From positions 868,001 through 932,000 of the forward strand of contig NAJO01000007.1 in the NCBI GenBank assembly GCA_002077065.1: a stretch of 64,000 nt of DNA, read 5' to 3'. The position numbers and the translations under genes were made by a program. Position 1 is the stretch's first letter. Each line of letters starts with the position of its first letter. The DNA comes from Cryoendolithus antarcticus. Taxonomy: Eukaryota; Ascomycota; Dothideomycetes; Cladosporiales; Cladosporiaceae. The notes under the pieces were generated by a model. It did no database searches. It worked only from the letters and a program-made list of their open reading frames with translations, and was not told where the DNA came from. Positions 1-11,685 of the stretch are shown in pieces.

Positions 1-2782
1 TAACTTGGCTTGCACCAACAGGATGTCAGCCATCTGGGAGCAGGGCAAGGATCGCCAAATCTACTTGCTATTTTCCGTGAAAGGCACGAAGCAGTTCTGC
101 GCTATGGGGCAGATGATCGGTGACGTTGTGGCGAACAACGAGTTGGAGGGCTGGGATAAGGAGAACTGCACATCGTTGGTACTGCCTCCCGGGATAATTG
201 CAGCTCGCTGACCGTTACTTAGACTCTTGCCTGTCACGTTCATCTATGTCAAGAATGTGCCTTTTGCGCTTCTGAGGCATCTCACGCCAAAGAAAGACGG
301 TCAGCCAGTCTCCAACATGTGGAACTCGATGGTTTACGAAGTCAGTGAAGGTCGAGAAGTCATGATGATCTATGTGCGCCATCCTCGTATTGCATCGATG
401 TTGCTCTTCCCTCCGGACAGCGAACCACTACCACTGCCTCATCGACTCGGTTTGGACAGTCAAATCTACTCTGGCCGTACGATCTACAGCGCCAGCAGTC
501 TGAACTCGCGCAACGACAGGCGTTTGCAAGATCCTCGCAGCGCAGTCACGCCTTACCGCGATACAGAGAAGCTGCGTGCCATGTCTGCTAGCTCGTGGCG
601 TACAGGACATACACAGGGTACCGAAGAGTCAACATCCTCCAGCATGGGACTTCTGCAGTCCTCGGAGCACAAGCTGGACGAGAAGTCCTCGACCGAGAGC
701 TGGATCGACGGTGACGAGCACAAGATGCCGGAGGATGTGTCTGCAACATTTATGACTCCAGATGAGGCGACTATTGCTGAGTATCAGTCGCGGCAGAAGC
801 ACAGCACGAAAAACGTGGATGACTCCAGCCCAGTGTCGACTGGCAATGGTCTTCGCACCGGCTTTGGCAACATTCCTGTCGGCTTTGCTGCAGGACGTGC
901 TTCCTTCAAGGGCTCGAACATTAACACCGATTGGCGGGACTCCCCTCTGGCTGCGGCCATGCGCAAGCAAACCTCCCCGCCTATTGGCGAGCTTAAGTCT
1001 TCTAAGACTCTTCGTCATGTCCAGACCTCCCACAATCTGGCCAACAGCTTCAAACTCGATGGTCTTGGCGTCCCACCGCAGGCCAGTGCCACACCGCGCA
1101 TATTGTCGCCATCTATCGCGTCGGAAGAGACCAATGACCCGTTCAAAGATCCGACGCAGCGTCGCGTGCAGGCACTTCAACGCGCTGGCATCACGCCCAC
1201 GACTGGAGGAATGTCGACTGACCAACATGGCACTGCTCGACCTTGCGCCATTGCAGCCATGGACGGTGCGCGCTCGGAGCTTTCATCTCGCCACACTGGC
1301 CTGCCTCCGCAGCCTCAATCACCGCTCAAGCAGATGCATTCCGCGCCGATCCTGAACTGCCGTTCTGGCAGTCTCTCTGCCACAGCTCCTGACTTCGTGC
1401 CCAATGCGGTGGCGAATGGTGCCTGTGCTCAGACAACTCACCAGCTACCACACAAGGACTCCTCGAGCACTATTCGCAGTGCCACTCAAGCCACCTTTGC
1501 TGAGATCAAGTCCGCCTATCCTGATCAGCCGACTCCCAATCGCCGCTCTGGGCCCGCCGCTAAGCGCAACTCGCCTAGTAGCGATAATCAAATCAAGATC
1601 CCATCTCCACCACCCAAGCCTGAGATGACCTTTGCGGACGTTGCTAAGATGAGTCCGGCGAGGCAGGCTGCGTTCCATCAGGCCGCAATGGCTAAGGCAC
1701 AAGCAGAGTCGATTCTACAGAAGTTCCAGGATGACTTCGCTAGAAAGCTGACCGTGGTATCGCCGCCCGAGAGCGTGTCGCCGCCTGAGGGGTCTAGCTT
1801 CGATGGTATGGAGAGTCAGTACACAGACTCAATCTACGATCTAGCCCCACCGACGTTCTACAGTGGCGAAATGCGCGAAGGACAGCCGGAATTTGCGTCT
1901 CATCAGCGTACTACAACCAACGGCGCCCACATGGGTCACCGTCGTGCTCATGGCGATCCGGAGAGTGAGGGCTTTAGCGGCAGCTTCGACATGCGAATGA
2001 ACCATGATGTCGCAGCCCTGATCGCTACTCCGCAGACTCAGCACCGCAATGGCGCGGTGAACATGCACGCCATGAGGACTCCAGCGCACCGTCACCAGCA
2101 AGGGTTCGTCTCACCGCAGGAGCTCAAGGAGTATGGCCAGCCCATGGGGTCCGTCCATCATAAGGAGATCCTAGACCCTCGCTCACCACGCTATCATCAG
2201 CGTCATGACGGTCCGCAGCAGGGTATGTACCCGTACCACTCGCACGGCTACAGCAACGGCCATCGTCATCCAGACTCGGCATACGTTCAGCCCACCCCAA
2301 TGATCGGCCCTCAAGCTCCCGCCTTCTACGCGCAGCACCCAACCGGCCCTCAGCGCAGCCCCGCCATCCCGCACTTACCCACCTACCACTCAGACCCCAC
2401 CATCGGGCCTCCACGTAGCCCCATGCACCCGCCTCACACCAACGGTCTCACCCACCGCACTTCAAACCCCGCTCTCCGCGCCGTCCAGTCTCACAACTCT
2501 CCAATGCGCAGCCCAGGCCACATGCAACAAGGGTTCGTCTTGCCGCTGCCGGACACGCCAACTCGCGCCCACTCTCCACTACGCCATCAGGCCGGCAGTG
2601 GTAATCTGCGCCAAGAGATGGCTGCTGCTGCTCAGCAGATGGGCGGACGGGGATTGCGTCGCCAGGAGAGTCGTGCCACGCTGAGATCGGAGTATGGTGG
2701 TGTGCCCATTGGGTTTGAGATGAGTGGAGATGCGGCTGAGGATGAGTTCCGAGATATAGACGCCGCGTTCCGCGGATACTGA
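1..2782 (+). CDS. YTH-domain RNA-binding protein (5' partial)
   Basis: The gene runs off the left edge; at least 910 residues are visible. Exon bases 2-174 and 223-2782 join over a 48-base intron (175-222; donor GTTGGT, branch GCTGAC, acceptor TTAG), which is the only phase that keeps the domain in frame. The first ~100 residues match the core and end of a YTH domain: the IYLLFSVKGTKQFCAMGQM strand-loop, a cage Trp in EGWDKEN, then FIYVKNVP, LLRHL and QPVSNMWNS. YTH proteins bind N6-methyladenosine in RNA through an aromatic cage. The second Trp common in animal DKW loops is replaced here (DKEN). A low-complexity tail of about 800 residues follows, rich in Pro, Ser, His and Gln and probably disordered. 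Having the domain followed by so long a tail differs from readers with a C-terminal YTH domain. The family call is fairly firm; m6A binding is inferred. Confidence 0.75.
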
Positions 2783-3559
2783 GCCTATGGTCTTGTCGGA
2801 TCAGTGCGGCTGCTGGCTTGCTTCGCGCAACACTGTCGACAGATATACCAGCGATTGTGGCAGGCTTGCCTAGCTGCGCACCTGCACCATCGACGAACAG
2901 GCTGCACCTGCACTGTCGTCAATAATGAGTCGACGCTTGTAGCCATTGCTACCTCATTGCGCGCATAGCGCACCTACACTGTACGATACTGGGAACGACG
3001 GCAGCCGAAAGGGCGCAGCGTGTCATGATACAGAACCACGAAAACAAGAAAACAGGGACCGGAGGTAATGCTTTGCAGGATTGACACGCTGGCCTGCTGT
3101 GATGCATTTTGGAGCTGAGATCACTGGGAAGCAAACCACAGAACGGTATTGAGACTACGATCGAGAGTAAGCGCTAGGTGGACTGTGTACTTCATGTGAA
3201 TAGTCTATACCAAATGCAGTGCTGTCGGCTACTTCACGTATCACAGCCCAGCGATGAATCCGTGCATTCGTACTTCCCTCGTCGATCAGCTACTCCTTAC
3301 CACGCTCGACTGATGTATCGACTGGATGGCTCGTACTTAAAGCTTGCACTTCGCTGCTGCATCTCAGCTAGCGTCGAGGCAACGAGACGGTGGTCATCTC
3401 TGGAGCTCTCCGTCGTAGGTTGTACCTACTCAATCAAGGAGCGGGCGCCGTGGTCGATCGACCCTGGGAGATCCTGGCAGCCAAGTTTAGCCTCCGGATG
3501 CCCGTGCATACTCTCGAGTCTTGGGAGTCCCCGCTGGGATCCAATCATAGTCTAGCAAG
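2783..3559. other. Intergenic, convergent 3' ends
   Basis: This stretch lies between the tail of the YTH gene and the tail of the phosphatase gene on the other strand. Short open frames here lack codon character and recognisable motifs. I see no RNA gene or repeat. Confidence 0.6.
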
Positions 3560-4225
3560 TCACTCACTCTCCGCCTTCTCTTCAGTCCCACCTTCCCTCT
3601 TCGTCCTCCCCTTCCGCTCCCTCCATAACCTGACCCCAGCATCCACCTCCTCCCTGCCAACCCCATCCCTGACCAAATACATCACCACGCCCAAACTCTC
3701 GACATTCCGATTCCGGCTCTCATCATCAAAGAACAACACCTCCGAATGCTCAACCCCACTCTTCTTCTTCAATTTCTCGAAATGCGTCACCTTGCTTCCG
3801 GGATATATCTCCAAATGATCGAACATACTAAGCGCGCTCTTCGCTTCTGTGCCAGGGACTTTCAACAGGCTCAACATCTCCCTCGCCAGTTCTGGTGTGT
3901 GCGTTCGACTCGCGGCGCCAAGTATGATGCCTTGAGATTTGATCGAGCTCAGCACGCCGGCGACGTCGGGGTAGAAGCCAAAACTTTGGCCGCGGCGGTC
4001 TGTGATTGTGAGACCATCGGCTGTGCGTTTTATGGGCGGCGTGACGTGAGTGTCGCACCAGCAGTTCCAGAGGGTGTAGTCTAGGTCGAATACTATCTTC
4101 CTGGGCAGGGGTAGCCCGTCGGTGAAGGTTGACGGTGGAGTGATAGCCTGGGCGGGCGCGGAGGTGGTTGTGGTGGTGTCGCCGGCGAGGAGGGAGGCAG
4201 AGGTGCGGGCGTTGCGACGAGTCAT
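3560..4225 (-). CDS. mdp1: Magnesium-dependent phosphatase-1 (HAD family)
   Basis: A 221-residue intronless frame. It carries the HAD signature KIVFDLDYTLWNCWCDTHV, with the nucleophile Asp and the general acid two residues later, then YPDVAGVL, a Ser/Thr motif at AASRT, a Lys in YPGSKVTHF and the acidic FFDDE motif. This order and spacing match eukaryotic MDP-1, a small Mg2+-dependent protein-tyrosine/sugar-phosphate phosphatase of the HAD superfamily. The catalytic part starts near residue 40; the first 40 residues are Thr/Ser/Ala-rich and could be a weak targeting sequence or simply disordered. The C-terminal 25 residues are charged and variable. The start ATG overlaps the stop of an upstream 83-codon frame on the same strand (ATGA), noted under findings. 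Physiological substrate is unknown. Confidence 0.9.
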   Translation of the reverse strand: MTRRNARTSASLLAGDTTTTTSAPAQAITPPSTFTDGLPLPRKIVFDLDYTLWNCWCDTHVTPPIKRTADGLTITDRRGQSFGFYPDVAGVLSSIKSQGIILGAASRTHTPELAREMLSLLKVPGTEAKSALSMFDHLEIYPGSKVTHFEKLKKKSGVEHSEVLFFDDESRNRNVESLGVVMYLVRDGVGREEVDAGVRLWRERKGRTKREGGTEEKAESE

Positions 4226-5199
4226 TGTTGGAAAGAGGAGGATGGTGGCGAGATATGTGACGAAGAGGAAGAGGAAAGGGTGGCGCGTGATGAAGGGAAT
4301 GTTGGGAAGAATTTCGACTTAGCTGTGCGCGAGAGCGATGCTGTCTGCAGACAATATGTCTTGTCAGACGTGAACAGTTGAGATGCAAAGTAATTGAAGA
4401 TTCTCTGTTGACTTGCGTGCCTGGAGAACAAGTCACCGGAGATAAGATAAGAATAAGGTGACGGGAGGCTCAAAAGCTTGGCATCACGCTATGAGACCTC
4501 ACGTCGCTCCTTCCTCCTGTCTTCCCATCACCGCACTTGCCATTTTCCGGACAGCTTATTACCCTGATGTCTCTGACTACCTGCCCATATCCTACGAGTA
4601 TCGCAAAGCGATGCAAAGTCTTCAATAGGCATCTCACATCCAATGGTATGGCTATTTGAGCGTCGCGATGGCAGGATTGAGATCTCAGAGGATGGAGGTT
4701 TGCGATGTCGTCGACGTCAGGGTTCGAGAGTGCGAAATGTACGAAGAGCTGGACCTGATGATCAGGATCGTCTCATGGACTTGCAGAAGCAAGGCCCCGT
4801 TGGCTCACGATATGTGCGCGCTGCACTGGAACGGCTGCTGTCACTCACCATGCTGCCATCCGTACGCCGCATCTTTGCGCGTATGCTCTCACCCGCGACA
4901 CATTTCATGCACGTCCTGACTCTCGTCAAGACCACTCTGTCGTTAGTAGATACGGTATGGCCATCAGACGTTTCTCTATGTCAGACTTTCATGCATCAGT
5001 CGTACCTTCCCTATTGACAAAGGCCTTGCCTACTTTCTATCTATCTCTCTACTCTATCGCACGTGTTAATCTCGGCAACGTTCCCGCGGTCACCTGCACC
5101 TTTCCTCTTTAGGCGCTAGTATAACTTCCTTTCACTGTTCCGTTTGCTACTTCACTTAAACAATTAACAACAACGCCGGCGTCCGGTCTCGGCGGCGAC
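4226..5199. other. Divergent promoter region
   Basis: Head-to-head spacer between the phosphatase gene and the LRR gene, presumably holding both promoters. It has a pyrimidine-rich patch (about 5030-5060) followed by a palindromic CACGTG E-box at 5060-5065, 135 bases before the LRR start. A 124-codon plus-strand frame at 4643-5017 looks random. Confidence 0.5.
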
Positions 5200-7389
5200 G
5201 TGATGGCGTTTTACTTACCTAGGAGACGTGCGTTCCGCAATAAGAAAGAAATAATGCGTCTCTGGGCGCAGACGCCGCCGCCGAGCCCACCAACAAGGTA
5301 TGGAGTGAGGAAAGAACTTCCGGCGTGCATTGCTAAACTTCCTTGCAGCGGCACTGAATCCGACACTGACGACACTAACTCCGACTCTGACGACGACAAC
5401 ATCAACTCCGACTTCAACAACGGCGACTCCGACTTCGACGACGACGACTGTATCATCATCAACCACACCGACGCCATGCCTAAGAAAGCCAACGCGTTCG
5501 ACTACACCAACCGTGCCAGCACTGGTGAGAAGCTGGGCACCATCATTGCCAAAGATCTCAACAAGGAGCTCATCGCCGTCGAAAAGATCGCCGGTCGCAA
5601 TGCCCTCCGCAAGGCCACCTTCCAGATGCTGGACGACACCCCACCCAGCTACACGCTCGACATCAAGGCACCAGGCAAGGAGCTCGGTGACGAGGGCGTC
5701 GCTCACATTGCCACAGCTCTGGTGTACGTCTTGAAGACGTCATCCTCGATGCTGCTTGAGGACCTCAACCTCGCAAACAACAAGCTCACTACTGCTTCAC
5801 TTGCTCGCTTGGCGCCCGCCATCGAGCTCGCCCGCTATGAGCTCAAGACTTTCGTCATTTCAGGCAACAACATCAAAGTCACCACCAACCAGCAAGCGGC
5901 CGAGTTCCAGACCTTCCTCAAAGCCTTCGCGCAGTGCAAGGTGATGCGCCGCCTCGATCTAAGCGGCAATATCCAGTTTGGTGCTCGTGCATTCGAGATA
6001 CTGTGCAGAGTTCACACGATTGAGCCGCAGATCACACCCGTCGCTCTCACCGTCCTCCTGCCTGAGGATGACGAGAATGCTCAGGAAGCCACTTCCCCAT
6101 CTGCGACCAAAATCAAGAAAGGCAAAGATGTCTCACTTGCGCGCATGTCGAATGCGGGCATCCTCGCTCGTCGCTGCGGCTTGCGTTCTATCCCATACAT
6201 CGACCTCCGCGACACTGGCATCGATGCTGCTGGCGCGCTGTGGCTCTCGTTCATCATCGAGGATCACTACTACCCGAATCAGCTCATCACAGAGCTCAAC
6301 GCTACTTGCGCCACTACGACGATCGAGACCTACCAGCAAGGTGCACATGAAGGCGGCCTTGAATGGCGCGACAACGAGGCCTCACTCACCAAGGATGGCA
6401 CCCTAGTTCTCTGGAAGGCGGAGGCAGTTCGCAAGCAAGCCATCTTCGGTGATGACACCGCCGACATGACCGATGACAGCGACCGCACGATCACCAAACA
6501 CACTCGCAAGCACTCTCGCAGCAGCGCCGGCGGCGGCCGTCGCGCTAGCCTTCGCAACGCGTCCACCGACGACAGCGGTGATAAGAACATCAACGACCTC
6601 GATAGCATGCGCAAGCGCATCCAGCGCAACCTCATGGCTCGCAAGATCGAGCTAAAGCTTCTCAACATGGAGCCAGGCACCTACATCGAGCTCCCCAGAA
6701 ACGAGCTCTGGAGCACTGGGCTCATCATCCTCAGCCTCTCGCGCAAGCTCGCCTACATCGCCCCAATCAAGCGCAAGCACTACAGCGGCCCAGACCTCCA
6801 CGTCCGCGAAGCCGACCTCATCCTCCCGTCCTCCTCCCGCGCTCGCGAGGACTCCGCCTTGTCGACTCCAAAGTACAAGTACTGCAGCAACCCTGCCTAC
6901 GTCTCGGCTCTGAGCGCCCAGCTCGCCGCTGCCAAGGTGACAGACGTGACTAACAGACCCGCTGCCCTCGAGCGCAAGCCCACCAGCCACGCCAAGCCAA
7001 CCGACAAGGTGCGTATGCAGCGCTCGCTGCCAGAGTACGACGACCACACCTTCCCCGGCGACACTTTGGCCGCGCGTCTGGGTGTTATGTTCACGAGTGC
7101 TACGGCTGAGGAGTACATTGTGTGGCAGGAGAACTATCAGCCGGACTTCAAGTACCGCGATCGCAAGGTCGCGTGTCAGTTGACAATGGGGTTGTTTGAG
7201 AAGATCATGGGGTATGCGACTGAAGGGACTGGGTTCAAGGTTGGGGTGGTGAGTCAGGAGCAGAAGATGAAGTGCTGGAAGTGGGGCCAAATGAAGGAGA
7301 CGCTAGCGAAGGGGATGGAATTGGGAGGGAAGGATGAGAGTGTTCAGACGTGGGCTCTGCTGGAGGGTCTCGGATGTCTGAGCTACTGA
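5200..7389 (+). CDS. Leucine-rich-repeat protein of unknown function
   Basis: The uninterrupted frame gives 729 residues. A 51-base segment (5298-5348) looks like a true intron: donor GTATGG, branch TGCTAAAC, acceptor TTGCAG. As 51 is 3 x 17 and there is no internal stop, both forms are readable; splicing gives 712 residues. After an acidic Asp/Ser/Asn tract (about residues 45-90) comes MPKKANAFDYTNRAS, a possible internal start at 5476. Residues ~140-340 hold irregular leucine-rich repeats (LEDLNLANNKLTTASLARLAP, cut here to its core LNLANNKL; later RRLDLSGN, YIDLRDTGID), of the ribonuclease-inhibitor type. A basic Ser/Arg segment and a conserved-looking C-terminal region (YIVWQENYQPDFKYRDRKVA) follow. 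LRRs usually bind proteins; the partner is unknown. I recognise the style from filamentous-fungal hypothetical proteins but cannot name a function. Confidence 0.8.
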   Translation: MMAFYLPRRRAFRNKKEIMRLWAQTPPPSPPTRYGVRKELPACIAKLPCSGTESDTDDTNSDSDDDNINSDFNNGDSDFDDDDCIIINHTDAMPKKANAFDYTNRASTGEKLGTIIAKDLNKELIAVEKIAGRNALRKATFQMLDDTPPSYTLDIKAPGKELGDEGVAHIATALVYVLKTSSSMLLEDLNLANNKLTTASLARLAPAIELARYELKTFVISGNNIKVTTNQQAAEFQTFLKAFAQCKVMRRLDLSGNIQFGARAFEILCRVHTIEPQITPVALTVLLPEDDENAQEATSPSATKIKKGKDVSLARMSNAGILARRCGLRSIPYIDLRDTGIDAAGALWLSFIIEDHYYPNQLITELNATCATTTIETYQQGAHEGGLEWRDNEASLTKDGTLVLWKAEAVRKQAIFGDDTADMTDDSDRTITKHTRKHSRSSAGGGRRASLRNASTDDSGDKNINDLDSMRKRIQRNLMARKIELKLLNMEPGTYIELPRNELWSTGLIILSLSRKLAYIAPIKRKHYSGPDLHVREADLILPSSSRAREDSALSTPKYKYCSNPAYVSALSAQLAAAKVTDVTNRPAALERKPTSHAKPTDKVRMQRSLPEYDDHTFPGDTLAARLGVMFTSATAEEYIVWQENYQPDFKYRDRKVACQLTMGLFEKIMGYATEGTGFKVGVVSQEQKMKCWKWGQMKETLAKGMELGGKDESVQTWALLEGLGCLSY

Positions 7390-8335
7390 GGGCTGTGGGG
7401 TGAGGATTGGGGAGAGTGAAGTGAAGACCCTCCGGGTGAGGGCACGTATAAAGCATGTGACTATGGGGGTGAAAGTCACGAGGGCCGCCAGTGAGCGAGC
7501 CCTCCAAACAGCCATGAATAGCCGGCAATGAAGATGAAATCAATGAGACTTTCTCACCTTGTCCATCGTCATAGAAAGGTCTCTTTGCTAACATGCGCTG
7601 ATTCGCGATGGGCGTATCGTCGATTAGATCCCTTGTGGAGAGTCCCGTACCACAGCACAGTCGAAACCGGTCGTAGCACCCACCGAATCTCTCCGTAATT
7701 TTATAGGTCTCTTGTGGTAACATCGGTGTAGCCACGACAGTGGTTATGCTGTGTATTGGTTCGGAGAGAGGCAGTGCTAACGACCTTCTCTCCGTAAAAG
7801 TTTCAACCTTCCTATGCCCTTATATTCTCAGCCACGGCAGTCGAATTAAAGGGAACAATGCCTCGGAGAGGCCTCGTAACAACTTGCTTCGCGTCTCTCC
7901 ATGGAAAAATCATGTCGCTTATGCACACGTACATGTACCCAAAGCAGTGAAACGAGAAATTGCATATCATTGGAAAGCAAGTCTTGTTCATAGCTATCAG
8001 TCCCATGCTCGACGTAAGTCATACCCGTCCATAACACCTTGCAAGAGCTACTCGCTGCCAGCCATGCCAACAAAAGAGGTAGTAGCCGTACTTTGGTATC
8101 GTTATGCCGCCGAGCAAGAGCAAGTAAAACACCCCATGGAGCGCCCCATCAAAAGCAACCCGAGCAAACGCCAAGTGTATGAGGAGACGAAAGTCCATCC
8201 TCGAAAGCCGCAAGTATCCCAGTCCCCGCACAAACCTGTTCCATGTTTTCCATAGCCATGCCTCATAGCTAACCGCTGCAGCTGCCAAAAAGACATATCC
8301 CGTCCCGTATCGTAGAATTAGTCGCGTTCGCGCTC
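7390..8335. other. Intergenic, convergent 3' ends
   Basis: Lies between the 3' ends of the LRR gene and the F-box gene. Frames of 166 and 171 codons occur on opposite strands but show no domain, no signal peptide and no splice-consistent continuation. Nothing else seen. Confidence 0.55.
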
Positions 8336-11300
8336 CTATGCCGCCTCCGTCTCCGCCTCGCCCGGCGCGACACCAGGCACGGCATCCGGATCCTCGATCT
8401 CCTTGCCGTAGCCATTGACAACCATGCGACGGCCGCATTGGTGAGCTGGAACGCCGTCGCGGGAGGCGCCGAAGTCGAGAACCTGCGAAGCAATGTCAGT
8501 AAGAGGGATGATGAAAAGGGGAGAGGTGTGGAATTATGTACCTCGATGTAAGTAAGATTGTTGCGCTGCACGGCGGCCACGCAGCGCCGCTCGTCGAAGC
8601 GCACTTGCCACACGCCGGAGAGTTCAGTGAGTAAATCGCGAACGCACTCGCCGGTCTTGACGTTCCACATCTTCAATGTGCGATCGCTACCTGAGATGAC
8701 TTTCACGCCGTCGTGCTGGAAACAAGTGATGGCGCCAGTATGCGCGCTCAGCGTAGCCTTGCAATTGCCATTCTCCGGATCCCAGATACGGAGCGTGGAG
8801 TCCGCGGCCGCAGAGACCAAGCGGTCATGGCTAAGATCCAGAAGGCCAACGAGCGAAGTATGACCCTCAAGATTGAAGAGACAAGACCCAGTGCCGAGAT
8901 CCCAGACTTTGACGAGGTTATCCATCGAGCCGGAGATACAGCGGTTGCGGTCATGGTCGAGCACAACAGAATACACTTTCTGTGTGTGCCCTTGAAGCCT
9001 ATGCAAAAGATCGCCCGTGCTGATCTTCCACACGCGGACAGTGCAGTCGTAAGACCCGGAGACGAGAGTGTCACCGTGCGCAGCAATGGCGCGCACACTG
9101 CTATGATGCCCGCTGAGCGTGCGCAGGAAGTATGGGTTATCTGTGTCGTCTACTGGCGGCCCGGCTTGGAAGATCCCGCGGTCGGAGGGGAGAGGTAGCT
9201 TCCAGACGCGGAGGGTGGAGTCGCGGGAGCCGGTGATGATGAGAGGTTCTTTGGGCATCATGATGGGCGTGTCGTCGTCTTCAGTGCCGATTTGTACGGG
9301 CTTGAGAATGACGAGGCAGCGGACTGTGGAGGTGTGGCCTTGGAAGACTTGCAGGAGCTTGCCGGATTTGATGTCCCAGACACGGACGCTACGGTCTGTG
9401 GAGCCGGAGACGAGGGTATCGCCATCGTATTGCAGCGCCCAGACACCGCCTTCGTGGCCTTCAAGGCGGGTGCGGAGGGCGCCAGTCTTGGTATCGTAAA
9501 CGTTGATCTTCGTATCGTCGCTGCCGGTGAGAATCTTGTCACTGTCAAACAGCAGACAAGTCACCACATGGCGGTGGTGTGCTCGGAAAGCCAAGTGCTG
9601 CGGCTTGCTCTCCTCAGACATCCATGCCTTGCGGATGAAGTGATGACGCTGGTACAACGACTTGTAAAGGTGCATGCCACGAAGTGAATCAAGCCCGACC
9701 TGCGCATCGGGCACAGCATGGATCGCAGCGTTAGCGTGTCCAGTCGGACCCTTGGCACCGGACATGATCTTCTTCCACAACGGCACCTCCTTCACCAGCT
9801 TGGCGATCTTGCTGACGCGGGGACGGGACTTCTTCGATCCTGAGAATTTCGACAGTGACTTCCGCTTCGCCGCTCTCATGAGATTAGAAGCCGATGCTTC
9901 CTCCTCATCACTCCAGTTGTAGCTCTCGTGCACTGGCGACAAGTCTTGCTCATAACCGTCCTCGCCAGGTTGCTGCCAGCCCCAGCCTTGCCTGACAGCT
10001 TGCTCGAGCTCTCCTTCGGGTAAGTCATACTCATCGCGCTCAAGTAGATTCTTCCATGCACGCTCGTCAGTGTTGATGAGGCGACGCCAGCGCTTGCTGA
10101 CCTGTGCAGCACGACACATGCTCTTCGCGTCCAGATAGCGAGCGATGTTCAGGCCAAGCTCTGCAGGCAAGACGTTGAATGGATCGCACTTCAGCGCGGG
10201 GTTAACGACACTGGCGATCATCTGAAGAGTCGGCTTAGTCGAGCGACGAAGCAGCTGATACATGACATATGTCTGCAATGCCTCTGGCATGCTGTCGAAA
10301 GCGTCGACCATGGTGGGTATATTCATGACCGTGAGTGGAGCTGGGCTAGCAGAACGCGGCTGCGATGTGAGGCTCGTCGGCAATGTGCCGAACGACGAGG
10401 CATTTGACGTCTTGCTCCCATCGTCGATATCCATAGCAGTGGCCGCGCTCGCTCCAGCCTCAATGTGCCGAGCAAAAGAGTTTTCGAACGCGTTCTGACG
10501 GGATGCCGCGTTGGCAGCAGCTGTGATGGGTGAGAGGCTCGGACTGGGCAAGCTGGCGTCCAGCTGTGAGCTCGTGAGGATGGCAGGCAGATTCGGCCTA
10601 CGAAAAACTGCGTCCTGTTGAGCGGCGATCTCGTCCTCCATGTCGGCGTCGCCAATCGGTGGTGTGGCAACGGCGCCTGCTAAAGTGCTCTCAGAGAACG
10701 TGCGCTTCCCTTTACTCTTCCTGCCGTACAGTGACGCTCCGAGCTTCGCATCATCCTGCTCCTCCTCCATACCAATCTCATCTTCCTCATCTTCGTCGTC
10801 CTCTCCACGCACCTCCCTCAGCTTCGATTGAGGAATGCCTTTCCTCCTTTTTCCACTTCCTCTGCTAGAAGCAGCTTTCGGCGGTGCCATCTCTAGGGCT
10901 CCAACATCGGTATCAGGCGTGACAGGAGGTTGCTCAGCCGGCAGTGGAATGCCTCCAGAAGCCACCCTCTGATTCAAGCTAAGCACCTCTTGGGCCTCAG
11001 ACCAGCTCCTCTGCAGCGACGACCTCGGCTTTTTCGCCTTGCGCTGCAGACTCGCCAGCTCGGCAGCCTCAGCAAGTGATGGCGGTGTATCAACCTGCTT
11101 CACATTGCCCATCGGACGCAAGCTGTTCAAGCTCTTGTACGTGCGAGCCTCTTCGAAGCTCCGTCCAGGAGTCCTGTACTGCGGAGCCTGACTCAGCTCC
11201 TGCCTGATGACTCCTTCGTGCCTCTGCATTTTCGCCTGTAGCTCGCGATGCTTTCGCATGGTCTCCTCGGCGTCCTCGGATTCGTGAAACATAGTTGGGC

Positions 11301-11685
11301 GGCCGTTGACTTCGAAGCAAAAGCGCTTGACGTTTCGGGGCGTAGGAGTGAAAGCCAATGGGTATTGCTTCGGATCGCGCTCGAAGAGATCCTTGGGCGG
11401 GTTCATGATGAGGGGTGGCAATGAGACTGTCGTCGTCGTAGTAGTAGTGACGACAGTCTGCTGGGTAGCCGGCCCAAAGGCCAGTGAGGCTATGGTAGAG
11501 TTTGGGGGAGGCATGGCGCGGGAGGTCATCGTGGTGACCGCCTCGTCTGCGTGTGAATGGGGATATCTGGTGGGTGGCATCTCTTCAGTGGGAGACGCGG
11601 GTGCTGTTGATAATATCGCCTCCGGATCGAACGGGGCGGGTGAATGCTTGCGGAGGCCAAGACCGAATGTCCTGGGTTGCTCCAT
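8336..11685 (-). CDS. cdc4: Cdc4/Pop1/Fbw7-type F-box and WD40 protein
   Basis: Substrate receptor of an SCF ubiquitin ligase. Two exons, 11685-8542 and 8482-8336, joined over a 59-base intron (8483-8541; donor GTACAT, branch CTGAC, acceptor CGCAG), give 1,096 residues. Unspliced reading would replace the conserved end IEV-LDFGASRDG with unrelated sequence, so the small last exon is well supported. Residues 1-450 are mostly disordered with an acidic patch near 295-312. A dimerisation helix (MPEALQTYVMYQLLRRS, ~466) precedes the F-box (FNVLPAELGLNIARYLDAKS, ~503-550). About eight WD40 blades follow, with repeated GHxxxV...SGSxDxxVRVW motifs. In yeast and animals this family recognises phosphodegrons on Sic1, cyclin E, Myc and similar proteins. 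Orthology to Cdc4/Pop1 rather than to the sulphur regulator Met30/SconB rests on the D-domain and the LDFGA end. Confidence 0.93.

Noticed and set aside
7740..8255. 171-codon plus-strand open frame between convergent genes
   Set aside because: Composition is random-like and nothing is recognisable; it lies in the expected 3' region of two genes.
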